Origin: Schizochytrium sp. TIO01
Taxonomy: Eukaryota > Sar > Bigyra > Thraustochytrida > Thraustochytriidae
Length of the DNA stretch: 64,000 nucleotides
NCBI GenBank assembly: GCA_004764695.1
Contig: SMSO01000025.1
Location: 3,493,102-3,557,101 of the forward strand
Reading direction: 5' to 3'
Shown here: positions 11,521 to 24,453 of the stretch, piece after piece
Layout: every line of letters begins with the position of its first letter
How positions within the stretch are numbered: the first letter of the stretch is position 1
Notes under the pieces: model-generated
Database searches by the model: none
Told to the model about the DNA's origin: nothing
What the model saw: the letters and a program-made list of their open reading frames with translations, nothing else
Position numbers and translations under genes: made by a program

Positions 11521-11600
11521 GAAAGAATGAATCGTTCAATGAATCAGTGAGTAAATAAATGAAAGAATGAATCGTTCAATGAATCAGTGAGTAAATAAAT
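11521..11600. repeat. Perfect tandem duplication of a 40-bp unit
   Basis: The 40 bases at 11521-11560 are repeated without change at 11561-11600. The unit is A-rich and contains AATCGTTCAATGAATCAGTG. A shorter related copy lies just upstream (about 11480-11520). Confidence 0.95.
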
Positions 11601-11674
11601 GAATGAATGAATGAATGAATGGATGGATGGATGGATGAATGAAGGAATGGATGGATGGATGAATGAATGAATGA
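11601..11674. repeat. (GAAT)/(GGAT) tetranucleotide array
   Basis: GAAT units switch to GGAT units and back to GAAT, directly continuing the 40-bp tandem duplication. Confidence 0.93.
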
Positions 11675-13659
11675 GTGTCAACAGCTCAGCACTCACAAAG
11701 AGAAACAGGAAACGGGACACAGCGGCGATGGTTCGGAAGGAAGTGTTGTCTTTGCCTTAATTCTGGCCTCTTTGACCTTTTGGCGAAAACTGAGTACCAG
11801 ACTGCTTGCCTACTTCAAGTTATTAATATATAAAGAGGAGGCCATGAAAACTTCCGCGACTTCGAACGAAGTCTTGAGCCCGTCTCGTGTGTATGTGTGT
11901 AAGTAAACAAATGCGTGAATGTATGTGTTGAAGATGATCCATCCATAGAAACTGCGCCCAACGAAGGCGAAGAAACAGCTCCAAAGCCGTGGCGCTGCGC
12001 AACGCCGTAAAAGGCAAGGCAATCTAACACACCAGTGCAGTGCAGATAATTATTTAATCATTAACAACTTACTTTCTTTCTTCTTACTCAAATCTTTCAT
12101 GTTTACAGAAGAACAATATCATTCGCAGCTCCCGCCCCTGATCTCAACTCTTTGGTCATTCCGCAGCCGAACCAGAGTTGAAGCAGTGGGGTAGAAGAGC
12201 CGTAGCACTTTAAAAAGTGCACTCTCGAAGTCGCTTGGAGCGTGCAGAACCGCGTAACTCGAAGTGAATGGATTAAAGGAGTGGGCGTCGACATGGCCAT
12301 CCTTTCCTGGAGCTGCTTTCCATGTTAGTCGCGACTCGTCATTTCATTTCAAAGATCCCATCTCTCTGAGACGCGGCTCAGGACCAGCCCACCTTAAGTT
12401 TCGCCTAAAGGTCGCTGTGCGGCCTATCTTATTGCCGTTCCTGGTGCCGGCTCAATTTCGTTCGACTAGTTTGGGATTAGAGGGATTCGTAGCAGTCGTA
12501 ATCGAACACCCGAAAGACGAAATAGGGATGACATTTGCGAGTTAGCATGTACATGTATGTATGTATGTGAGTGTATATGCTTACGCCACGGCTTTTACTC
12601 AGGATACTTACTCGCAATTTTTAAAAGTGCGTTCGCGCTGCTTTCTAGCAGAGGAAAAACAAATGAAGGCAATTTGCGCCACAAATTTTGACAAATAACA
12701 GAATCGCGGAATTTTGTAGAGACGGCGGCGCGTAAAGAAAACAAAACAACACGCGCAAAGCATTGTGCACGCCTCATGAAGAAGACTTCTTCGCGCGGGT
12801 CCACGTATATACAAGTATTGCCAACTTCGCATCTTTCTTCCACATTTTCTTTCTCCAAATGCGCCCAGTTGTCCAACATTCCAAAGACGTCTCAAATAGA
12901 TTGTTTGAATGTGCACGTGCGGCATGGAGCGCGTGGCCCAAAGCTTTGCGTGGCTTAGCTGGGCCTTCGTGAAATTCTGAACGCTGGCTGCTAGTCTCTA
13001 GAGCAATCTGGACAGGGCAGCCAACCCAAATCGCTCACGCAATTATCACCAGCCAGCTTGAATTCCAAACGCAGCTGCGAAGCCGACTTCTAAAGCCCCT
13101 CTCGCCCAAGTCCCGGAGCCTCTCTGCATTATTGACGCGGGGTGCTCAAAATCAATCCTCGCAGACACACACGTGCGCATTGCATTTGGCATAAATTTGC
13201 CCCAATGACAGATTGCGATCTTTGCCATCATCCTTTCGCTGCTCATTCTCCTCTCCTTCTGCAGTTCCCAGGACAACTGCTGTTTAGCGCCGACGACGAT
13301 TGCGCATCTCAGATCATAATAAGAGAATTCGTCGCTCTCAAGGTCGGCATTCGCTCGAGGATTTACAGCAGACGGGTCAGAATCCGCGATCGTTTGCGAT
13401 TTAATAATGCGCTCCTCTCAAAGGACCCACTCCAACAAAAGAAGCTCCGCGGCGTGCAGATCGAGAGGAGCAAAAGGAGGCGTTACCGCGCTTACCGCGC
13501 TGCGGCGAGTCGGCCGTCTTCTCCAAAGATGCCACACGCCTCATTTGGCGTCGTCCCAGTCGCTCTTTCTTCGTCTCCGCGTTTTTCAGCCACCGCCGCT
13601 TTCCCCGGCTGTCTCTCCTGTAAAGCAGACCGAGCTTGATTGGATCTCTTGAGCTCCGT

Positions 13660-13692
13660 CAGCAGCAGCAGCAGCAGCAGCAGCGTCAGCAG
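13660..13692. repeat. (CAG)n microsatellite
   Basis: Eight perfect CAG triplets, then CGT CAG CAG. It can be read as poly-Ser/Ala/Gln, but no supported gene contains it. Confidence 0.95.
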
Positions 13693-13817
13693 CGCCGCAG
13701 TCTTCTTTCTTCGGTGGATCCGCCCTTCGAATCTGCTGTGCCATTTTATACCGCTTCGTTCTTTGGCGCCTCGAGAAATGCATTCCTGTGAAACTAAGAC
13801 AGAATGGATACGCAGTG

Positions 13818-13866
13818 TTTCTTTCTTTGTTTCTTTGTTTCTTTGTTTCTTTGTTTTTTTGTTTAC
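13818..13866. repeat. (TTTC TTTG)n array
   Basis: An 8-base unit of T-rich tetramers (TTTCTTTG) repeated about five times, with a final T run. Confidence 0.9.
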
Positions 13867-14010
13867 TTATTGGGGTCCTACGATTTTCAGAGAAAGGGAA
13901 AAAGAAAACAATCAGAAGAAAACACTCTTTCGCGAGCTGTCTCTTTTTTCGGGGGCTTAGGAGCCGCTAGCCTACTCCTAACCCGTCCTCGCTTCGCCTT
14001 CTCTAAAGTG

Positions 14011-14040
14011 AACTAACTAACTAACTAACTAACTAACTAA
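14011..14040. repeat. (AACT)n microsatellite
   Basis: About seven AACT units in non-coding DNA. Confidence 0.93.
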
Positions 14041-14389
14041 GTATCTACTGGGTACTTCAAGTTGTTTTGGTTTTTGTTCTGTTTCTCGCTTTCCTTTTTC
14101 TCAGAGGCAGGTCTTCTCGAGCAGCCTCCTTTGTTAGCCGTCCGTGAGGACATCGGTCTGGTGGCGGCGGTGGCGGTGGCGCAGCTTCTGAGCGAGATTT
14201 GAGGGAGGGAGGGAGGGAGGCCTCCGTCTGTTTCACGCACGGAGATGATGCATCCTCGTCATTCCATGGGTGCCACGTGGGCATCCACTCACTCCCTTCC
14301 TCTTCCTTTTCCATTCACTTTCAACTTTCTCTTCGTTTTGTCTCTCTCTCTCTTCTTCTCTTCTCTCACAGTACATACATGGGTAGTAC

Positions 14390-14428
14390 TAGCTAGCTAG
14401 CTAGCTAGACAGACAGACAGACAGACAG
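14390..14428. repeat. (CTAG)n/(ACAG)n array
   Basis: Self-complementary CTAG units pass directly into ACAG units. Confidence 0.9.
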
Positions 14429-16109
14429 AAACTTTTGTTTTCCTTCTACTTTTGTAGAGGTTTGTATAACTGGAAAAAATAGAAATTAAAGTTAAGGTGA
14501 AAATATGGCACTAGGTCGGTACTACAGCCAGCCAGCAACTACTTCACTAGCTAGAAAATCGATTATGTTCATTATGAAGAACCTCCCAATTAAAACGCAG
14601 GCAGCTAATCAGTTGCTACCTCTACACAAGTTGCCACTACAATGTTTTAACTCGTTGCCTCTGATACTGAGTGATTTTGAGTCTTTAAGTGAGTTTGTTT
14701 TACTTTATTTCATTTCATTTCATATTTAATTTTAAAAAAAAAGAAAAGAAAAGAAATCAAAATCAAAATCAAAATCAAAATCGAAAGTAAATACTGGTAT
14801 GTATTAAAAGTTTGTTTGAGAACATAAATAAATCAAAAATAAACTTCAAAGTTAAAACCGACCTTCAAGTCGATAGAACGAGAGAAGGAGAGAGTACTGA
14901 TTGATGCTGTTCTGGTAAAATGAAAAGAGGGTCAAGACTGCGTGATGTTGACTCTCTCTGAGATTCCAGGATAATGAAGAAGAAGAAGAAGAAGAATGAA
15001 GAATGAAGAATGAAACGAACTCCGTTTCCATCGTTCCATCGTTTCCATCGTTTCGTCATCGCCATCACTTACATTGAAAACATTGACAAAGAGCCTCTAC
15101 CTGCATGAACTTTCTATTATTATTATATCGCTCGTTCTGCGCTTTCAGAAATCCAAGTGCTCCGGAGAATTGGATGACCAATCTTTTCTGAAGAACCTCG
15201 AGAGAGCTGCTGCGTGGCTGGTCGCCGGAGGGAGCTAGCTAGCTAAGCTTGCAGAGCCAAAGAAGAAGAAGGCGACCGAGGCTGCGAGAGACGCCCTCGG
15301 TTTTGACCGCTTCCGCTTTGGGCACGGAGTTTCGTTCCCCACTCGAAGCAGAGAAATGGCGAATCGATTGTTCTCCCGTAAACAGAATGGACAAAGCAGA
15401 TGGATCGATGAGGCTGACTTTGGCGCCTCTTTTCTTCGCATGTTTGTATGTATGTATGTATCCATCCCTCTCTATTATACATCCTTTCAAACTATTCATA
15501 TCTTCAAATAAATGTTTAAATTAAAATTAAAAATAGTTAAAAGGAGGCTATCAACAGAAGAAGAAGGAAAAGAAGAAAGGGGATAACTTGAAACGAGGAA
15601 TCTTCGGGTTTTCAGCTGTAAAATGAACTATCCTTCGTTAATCGAGTGCTGCGGATTGAAGGCACTTGTGAGTCACGCGTCGCCTTCTTCAAAGCAACAG
15701 CCCTCAAAGACAAAATCCTCAAAGACAAAAGCAGCGGGGAGGAAGGTTTAGGCTGCTGCCAACTCGCCGAAGAAAGCATCATAAAGTTTTAAAGCTTCTT
15801 CGTGAACGAACGTTCTGTCTGCGACAGCGCTTGCTGAGACGATTCTTATTTTCCATGAAGAAGACGGTCGATCGACTTCTCCCTCCCTCCTCTTCGGGTC
15901 GCGCTTGAGACTACTCCTGAGCTGAGACTCTTGAGGCGCCGCCGATTGGCTCCTGCTGCCGACCTCCTCTTGTCTCTGCGAGCGGCACACAGACACACAC
16001 ACAGACAGACAAATAGATAACTCGTTCGAGTCTTGACGATGCCCTGAGGTCCTCCAAGTTCTTCGAGTCGCTGCGTTCTCTGCCGTTGCGCAGCGCGTGA
16101 GAAAGAGAG

Positions 16110-16228
16110 AATGAATGAATGAATGAATGAATGAGTGATTAAGTGATTAAGAAATTAAGAGATTAAGAGATTAGGAGATTAAGAGATTAAGAGATTAAGA
16201 GATTAAGAGATTAAGAGATTAAGAGATT
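16110..16228. repeat. (GAAT)n followed by (GATTAAGA)n
   Basis: About six GAAT units lead into about ten copies of an 8-base GATTAAGA unit, with one GATTAGGA variant near 16171. Confidence 0.93.
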
Positions 16229-16274
16229 GCGTGGGCCACTTTGGTGTCGCATTCTCTTCGGTTCAATCACTCTT

Positions 16275-16360
16275 TAAGTAAGTAATGAAGTAATTAAGTA
16301 CGTAATGAAGTACCTAAGTACCTAAGTAAGTAAGTAAGTAAGTAAGTAAGTATGAGTAAG
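16275..16360. repeat. (AAGT)n array
   Basis: Degenerate AAGT units (AAGTAATG, AAGTACCT) pass into a pure AAGT run at about 16325-16351. Confidence 0.9.
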
Positions 16361-17841
16361 TTTGCTCAAGACTTGAAGAGCGGGTTCTTCTCTACTAGAG
16401 ACAGACAGACCTACAGGTACTACTGCGCGAACCCGGGTTTGCGCTCCCGCTGCTTCAGGCGTGCTGCGAATGCTTCGTACTGCTTCTGATCGCGCGGCGT
16501 CCCCTCAGACTGCTCTCGCGGAGCAACGGGCGATTGATCGATTGATCCATCCGCCGGTTTGCTCGAATTGTTCAAACAGTTACTGGACGCTGACCCGACT
16601 CGCTGACCGGTACCAGCGAAGCAAGTGTGGCCGTTCCAGCCCCAGAAAGCCTGCCTCGCGAGCGACCTCGAGCTCTTCTGGATGATCAAGTCCACGAACT
16701 CTCAGAAGATTGACGCCGCTGCGTCATTCATTCATTCTTTCATTCATTCATTATAGTTCATTCATTATAGTTCATTCATTCGTTCCTGCGTCGAGAATGA
16801 TTGATTTGATTTCGCTCGTTGAAGCAAAGGATGCTTAGAAGAGGTCTGTCTGTCTGTGTGTCTGCTCGCGTTCGATCTGCCTAGTACCTTCCTTCACTTC
16901 GCTATAGCCACAGTTCTGCATGAGTGTGTTTGGCTGGCCGACTCGTCAGAGGAGAAAGGGATGATGCGGGCAGATGGCTAAAGAAAGGGTCGAACTGCAC
17001 GAGGGAGGAGTCGAAGGCGAAAAGAATGAACTCGGGCAAAGAAACAAACATGTAAACGAACGAACGAACAGGCCGCCTTGAGTTTTGATCCTTTGACTCA
17101 AAATAAATAATAATAGACTTGAACTTGGAATCATAAATACAATATGTATTATTAATTATTTTTTTAATTTGTATTTTTACCAAGAAAGATAAGGTTGAGG
17201 GGAAACAGAATTATTGAAAAAGAAATGATGTGATGACTCGCGAGAGAGCCTGCGTTTAGGGCATTTCTGAATGGATAAAGCTGATACCACACCTGTTGAA
17301 CGCTTAGAAACTTGTTTTGATAATCCCCCGAGTATAGGTTTTGTAGTAGGTGAGTAATTTCGAAGAAGAGCTTGAAGAAGAGACTTGATCAGCCTTTTCA
17401 GGACCCAGTTCTAGGAAGCCTTCAAAGGGAAAGAAAGAGTGGCAGGCTCAAGTCTAATTCTTTCATTTCATTTTCTCTCTCTAGAGAGAGAGAGAGGTAG
17501 TAGGATTTATTTACTTATCATTGGTTTTAAAACATTCCTCTTTTCCTCTACTTACTTCTTGGAAAGACTGCAGGCGCAAACACAGAGCGTCAGTGTTTAG
17601 CAATTACATGCACAAAGACACTGCTCTGCACAAGGTTAACTGATGTCGAAGAAACATCCATGATCATGATGGTATCCCATCCAGGTATCTGCTTTGGTCG
17701 ATTCAATCTCCGCCCACTCTCTGCAAGCGAACAGGACCTCACAGGGATCCTCGCTTTGGCTATGCAACGTCAGAGAGGGTCTCTGTGAATCGTCGAGGCT
17801 GGTTTAAAGGAAAAGCAAGCGAGCAAGCGCTTTCGCGGGAT

Positions 17842-17866
17842 GGAGAGAGAGAGAGAGAGAGAGAGA
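17842..17866. repeat. (GA)n microsatellite
   Basis: About 12 GA dinucleotides; non-coding. Confidence 0.95.
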
Positions 17867-18520
17867 TAATCATTCCCCTCGTGTGCTATGTTAATTAAAA
17901 CATGGAGTTGGTACAGTAGCTAGGCACTACCAGTGCCGCTACTGTGTGGAGGGTTTACGTAGTTTACTTTAAGTAAAGATAAAGTAAGAATGAAGAGAAA
18001 CTCAAGACTTCACTCTTTTCATCCTTTTCATCCCTTTTCCGGTAACATGCAAGCTTTTTTGCTTCGAATCTTAATTTTAAAAACAACTCTGGTGAAATGA
18101 AATACCTCTCTCTTTCTTTCTTTCTTTCTTTCTGTTATACAACTTTTAAAAAAAATATATATATATTTAAATAGATAAGAAGAAATAGTAAGCATAGCAC
18201 ACCACCTGCACTTTAATTTTCTTGTTTAATTTGTCTGTACTCGTCTGTGGAGCAGTTAAAAAGGATCAAATACACTGCGAAGTGCGCGATTGCACCTGGG
18301 AGACGCCGGCATCGATCAATAGGGCGGTCATACCGCACCCACTTCAGGTCTACCTAGAAATGCGCTGCTGCTGCCGTTCCACAGCCTTAATTCGCTTTCT
18401 CTTCGAGCCTCTTCGAACTCCTTCGAACTCCTTCAAACTCCTTCGAGTCAGCTAAAAAGGCGGCCCACCCCGAGTCGCTTCCTTGGCGCCTCTCTCACCA
18501 AACGCAGCGTATCAGAAGAC

Positions 18521-18944
<424 letters not shown>

Positions 18945-21900
18945 AGGGCACTCCGACAGACCTGAAGGCAGCGGCAGTAAGCGCCAACTTATTAGCAGCA
19001 GATCTCATGATGTCATGTCCCCTCTTTGGCTCTTACCGAACCAAAGCTGCGCATGGTGGATGTGTATTCAAGAAGTCGTGTGCATGGAGTTGTGGAATAA
19101 CGCAGACCTCCACGCTCTGCAAAGATCCCGCACAGGAGGAAGTCGCAAGCGTTCCTGTTCGGACTCAGAGAGAGGTGCAGAGGTGATTGATTATTGGCAT
19201 TGAAATGAATGGGGTCTGTCTCAATACTCGCATTGCAGTGAGTCGCATGCCGCATTTGGGAAGCACTTGGGTTAAACGCCATTGCTCCGTTCGTAACGAA
19301 TTGCCTACGAAGAGGACCCTACCTATAACAAAGAAAGAAACGCCAATGATGAATGGAATGAATGACGATGCCTCCTTTGACTTTTTCGATTTCTTTCATG
19401 GGTATTTGTTTGTTTATTTTGGCCTGGTTGGTTGGTTGGTTTGGTGCGAACATCATCACTGGTTCTTTTGTACCCTGTTCTACTCTATTCTGCTCTGCTC
19501 TATGGCTCTGCTCCGGGATACATGATTGATTGAATACTCAAGTGCTCTTCGTCAAAGCACATAAATGAAACCAATATCAGCGAGAATGGTGTACTCCGAA
19601 TGTTCTTCAGAGTACAGCAGGCAGGTCATCATGCAGATACAGGACTTTTCTCAGCCTGTTTGCTGATCGTGCCTTCCGGTGTGTACTGCCATCATGGAGG
19701 CTCGATCTCTACTAAAGTTCGGCAAAGGAAAATAGCTTTTCTTCTTTGTGATACAAGGGAGAAATGAAAGAAAGCGGGACAAATGAAGTTTGTGTTTTCA
19801 ACCATTTCCCTTCTTCTTTTTTTATAGTAAGATTAAATGCAAGCAGGAGTAGACACTCTTGAGTTCCACTCATGAGACAATACTCCGCTCTGTTTGTCCA
19901 GATTCAAGCTGTTTATCATTTTGATCGTTGACGTCTCGTGTGTGCGCGTGAGCTCATCGTCTTTTGTGTAAAGTGTTTTCCCTCACTATTTCAAGTAATC
20001 GCAGTCCTGTTTTCTCGCATGATTATACTGACTGTACCAGGGTGCAAACTACAAGTATGCATCTCGATCGAGCGGAAGAAAGTCTTGCTTGATCGTGCCA
20101 CGAGGTCCGTCGTGTCTGTATTTGACTTCACCATCACTGAGAAGGCGCACTCAAGAGCTTCGGAGCTAAATACAGCGAAAACAATGCTTCCCTCATGCAT
20201 CAAAGTTGTCAGCGCGAATTGAAACAGCGCTCGCGTTGGGCCTTCAATCATCGGGCTCTCAATCGAGCATTTGTATGAATCACTAAATCTAAAGATATTG
20301 ATGTGTAGATTTCATTTTCTTTTTTAAATAATTGGAATACATTAGGAAAAATAAAAATAAAAATACTCAACGCTTCTGGTGTGTCCTTCAACCTGTAAAG
20401 AGTCAATTGCTGAAAGAATCACATGAGATTCTCAACTTCAACTTTTCCGAATTGAGCTCATTCTCTAAACCAGAAAACCCTCCTTCTCTCCTTTCGCATT
20501 AAAATGTTCTAGCACTTACTATGCACGACGCGTGCCGCGTTAAAAAGGTTAGTAAATTTATAATCTTCATTTTCAAAAATAAATTTAAAACGTTGTTAAT
20601 TTAATTTAAATTAATTAAGAAAGTATATACATCAAAAAATCTTGTAGAAACTAATAAGATACTGATAAATAAAGAAGCAGGAGGAGCTCAGCTCACCCCT
20701 TGCCTAGTGTTTCCTGTGACAGAATTCTACCCATGCTCAGTCCTTGTGTAGATTGAAATGAAAAGAAAGGAAGAGATAGAAAAAGGGAACACGGTTCGGG
20801 AGCACGTGCAGCCCCAACGCAAGCGTGGCTGCCCAAGAACATCGTGCGCCGCAGCGGCGGTTTGGCGTGTGGCACTCGCCATAGCCACCGATTTCATGTT
20901 CGCTCGAACGATGCTCGCCCCTGTTCCTGGCTGGGCTGGCTGCGTTGCTTTTGCTTCGCTTGCCTTGCTTTGCTTTGCTGCTTGACTGACTGACTGACTG
21001 TGACTGACCCTGGGCAAGTGGTTCTCTTTTTGTTTTTAGCCTTTTAGCCTTTTAGCCTTTTCGGTACGTGCCGTCACAGCAGCTTTAGCAGTCGATCAAA
21101 AGGACTTTCTTTCCAGGCTCTCGCAGAACTGCAAGCTCGGAATCTCGGACTCCGGCGAAGAGCATAGCGGAGCTTGTCAAGATCGCTGACGTGGTGCCAG
21201 ACAGAGCGCTGTTGAATCAACAACGGTCCCGACCCGCATTCACAGTCGCCCGCTAGGGTCCGCTGTTTTGCGGCATGCAGCCACTGCTGGGTCGTCTACA
21301 TCGCCGCAAAGGGAGCGCGTGGACAATTTTGGGGCGTGTGCCATGTATGATCATTCAAGTTCATGGAGTCGTGGATTCAAGTTGAATTGACACGCTCTGT
21401 GTGCCTGCCTCTCAGCGCGAGTGAGCGAGCGAGGGAAGGTCTGCAGGAAGGAATACACAGAGACCGGAAGTGCAACGCTCGAAAGAGGTAACGGCGGCCT
21501 CGCAGGCAACTCGCACAGGCTGTGAGTCTGTGAACCAACCTCCATTACTCATAGGTATGCCTGGCTGTTCTGAAGGAAGATCGCGCAAAGGAAGTAAGTA
21601 TTTAAGCTGAGCACTGAGTGCTGAGTGGTCCGGGCGCAAGGCTCAGGATGCTATCTGACAGCCTAGGGTATGCATTGCTTCATTCTGCGAGGATAATTGT
21701 AGAATAATGGTACATGGGTTAAATTACACGAATAGCACGAAGGATGATACTTGACAAGAAGTTGGTTATTGAATATTTATTGATGGGAAATACAAGCTGC
21801 CTTGAAGTGCAGCCTGGGTGCTTGCACGAAGGGTGCTACAAATGTCAAAGTGCAATAAAGACCATCTGAAGGTCCTTACAGAATAGCTCGAGCATGTTTA

Positions 21901-22202
21901 ATATGAGCAATGTGTTATAGGCGCAGATCGCCATAGCAACTCTGTATTCATTTAGACTATCATATTACGTATAGAATATGCGCAAACTGATTTATTGAGG
22001 TTGTGATTGTATCTACTTTCGTACTCTTCTTCACTTTCACTCTTAGGATATCTATCATGTATGGGGATGACTTCTTCAGCCAATGTGATGCCTCTTCGGC
22101 CTGCAATTAAAAGTCCGCATTTCTGATCATGTTTGCATCATGAGTTCAGTCAAATTCTAAAACATTATAGTCTTATGTAATATAACCACAATTTGAGTGT
22201 GC

Positions 22203-22236
<34 letters not shown>

Positions 22237-22799
22237 TTCTTCAAATCACTACAACCCCTGTTCCCTTCATCAAGGTAGATACCCTTCCAAACATTATGAC
22301 ATTTTATATTAGCATGAATGCATTCACAATTCATTCTATGGAAGAGGCCCTTCTCTGATATATAATAGGTAAGAGAGAGTCATCTCGCTTCTTCTGAAAT
22401 GAACTCTAATGTGCCTACGCTCATTTGTCCACTCTCGTTGGCGAGCATTTCCGAGCGCACGCTCAGGACTTGTTCATACACTCGTTATTTCCCCAGAGCT
22501 GGCTGGTTGTTTCATTAACCTATACTTTATTTTATTTTAAAATTGAAAATATCTTTTTTTCAAAGTCCTAGTGATGTCGCGTCTTCCAAGTTATTTCTTT
22601 TTCTTTTAATTTCCTTATAGTAAAGTAAATAAATAATGAAATATCTATTCTTTAAAATTAAAAAATGCAAATATAATTTTTTAATATAATAAAAACAATT
22701 TCTACTTTAATAAAGAAAAGATAGAAGAATGGTCACAAATATTGGAGAAACTTCCACGTACTTAATATTACATCAATAGTTTCCTTTCTAGCAATTTAT

Positions 22800-22801
<2 letters not shown>
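18945..22801. other. Gene-free stretch
   Basis: No ORF above about 112 codons and no domain recognised. Two overlapping opposite-strand ORFs at 19938-20251 have fairly natural composition, but neither is supported over the other. AT-rich low-complexity DNA at 20280-20370, 20540-20660 and 22500-22800. A small TTTTAGCC repeat lies at 21036-21060. No RNA gene seen. Confidence 0.5.
22206..22232. repeat. (GA)n microsatellite
   Basis: About 13 GA dinucleotides; non-coding. Confidence 0.95.
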
Positions 22802-22860
<59 letters not shown>

Positions 22861-22861
22861 A
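22802..22861. repeat. (AAC)x20 microsatellite
   Basis: Twenty perfect AAC triplets between AT-rich flanks. Confidence 0.97.
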
Positions 22862-23140
22862 ACACCTTTCTTACTTATCACCTAATATTTGTAGAATATC
22901 TTCAACAAATTAAACATCATTGTGGTGTTTTATTATTGAAATCAGCAAAGTCTTCGCATCTTGAATATCAGTCCATACAACCTACTACCAACCCTACCGC
23001 CCAAAGTAAAACCTTGAAAGGTTACAGGTCGACCCTCGCCTCTGCAGTTGCCATCCATTCCTCGTCAACATCTGCTACGCAATAAAAGGCAACTCAAGCT
23101 GCCTCAAAAGGTGCCCACCCCACCTTCTAAATGTGTATAT

Positions 23141-23226
23141 TGCTATCAGTCGCCTTCAGTCGCCTTCAGTCGCCTTCAGTCGCCTTCAGTTGCCATCAAT
23201 TGCTATCAATTGCTATCAATTGCTCC
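23141..23226. repeat. Decamer minisatellite
   Basis: Eight successive 10-base units of the form (C/T)GC(C/T)(A/T)TCA(A/G)T, in two sub-families: CGCCTTCAGT (four copies) flanked by TGCTATCA variants. The order of the variants shows expansion by unit duplication. Non-coding. Confidence 0.9.
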
Positions 23227-24366
23227 AGCTCGCTTTTGTATGAAATCCCATGACTGGCACTAGTACACCCTTAGTTTCTCTTATCGCATCTTCTCTCTCT
23301 TCACACCCTTCGCGACTCGACTCGACTCCCGCTCCGCTAGTGCTGAGTCCTTGCGAATCACAAGAACGAAACAGCTCCGCCAACAATGCGAACGAAGAGC
23401 GTAAACATGAGGGCTTTCTTTCACCTGGTTGAACCGCGCACCCAAACGTTCTGCGCTCTCGTGGCGCTGGTTCGCTTGTGGATAAGCGTGAACCGGAACG
23501 TCATAGGTAGAAGCCCTAAATGAGACACGCATGCGCGGCCCTCACCAGTCCCCTTCTTCTGCATATGATCCAAGAGTTCCGCAGAGTCGAAGAGAGATAG
23601 ATAGATAGTAGATAGATAGATACCCATGAAGAGGGACTCTCCTGAGTCGCTGCCAGAGACCACGATGAATCAATCAATCAATCAATCCTTGCTGCTGCAG
23701 TTCCTGAGGCTGCGAAGAGTCCCTGCAGACCCGCGAGGCCGCAGCATCCATTGCAAGCGAACCAAGTCAACGCCTTAAATGTACGCGCCGCTCACGCACT
23801 CACTCAGCTCGCAGATCTCAAGACCCAACAAAGGAGCCTGAACTGCACGTGCATGCGAGCACCTTCAGGGTGTGCACTCGCCCGGTTCCGCTGCTGTCCT
23901 ACCCTTATGCCTAGGTGGCCGTAGGTACCTTCGAAGGAGCGAGTTACAGCAGATTTGAGCCGTCGAGCCACAGGTGCGTCCGCAGAAACCTCGGTTCTGC
24001 AGCTCCAATCAAGCTCTGCACTTCAAGCTCTGCGGCTTCGAGACCCGTTCTGCGTGCAGCGGTGCATGCGCCCTCGCCAGGCGGACAGACATGGACGCCG
24101 CTGCCGGCGCCGGCAGGAAAGAGGTTGCTTGCTCACGCGAAGACTCGCAGGCACAGAAGTTCTGTGCCTGTCTACGAGGGGTATCGCCGCTCGAAAAGCG
24201 GCCAATAGGGCGTGCGGAGCCCCCTTCAGAAGCTGGCTGCTACGTCGAATAAGCGCGGTCCATTAAGCGGCTTTGATATAAGCAGGCGCGTACGACATAG
24301 ATGGCGCTTCGGGGTCTGCGCCTTTGCGGAATTACGGCCCTTGAAACGCTACTCTTAATTGGGGGC

Positions 24367-24368
24367 GA

Positions 24369-24428
<60 letters not shown>

Positions 24429-24453
24429 AGGAAGGAAGAAAGAAGGAAGGAAA
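24367..24453. repeat. (GAAA)n microsatellite with GAAG tail
   Basis: About 15 perfect GAAA units (24367-24428) followed by degenerate GAAG/GAAA units. Confidence 0.95.

Larger units (their letters stand above)
10342..18520. other. Gene-free stretch rich in microsatellites
   Basis: Alternates AT-rich low-complexity DNA (10500-10800, 14700-14860, 17100-17220, 18050-18230) with GC-richer islands (11150-11450, 12100-13750, 15150-16100, 16430-16720). The longest non-repeat ORF (13142-13639, 165 codons, + strand) opens with GTG, has no recognisable domain and is Arg/Ser/Ala-rich, as expected of chance reading through GC-rich DNA. No RNA gene seen. Confidence 0.5.

Noticed and set aside
13142-13639. 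165-codon plus ORF
   Set aside because: GTG start, no domain, Arg/Ser-rich composition from a GC-rich island, and a competing ORF in another frame.
23141-23226. Regular short repeats suggestive of a CRISPR array
   Set aside because: The units are 10 bases in direct tandem without spacers, and the genome is eukaryotic.
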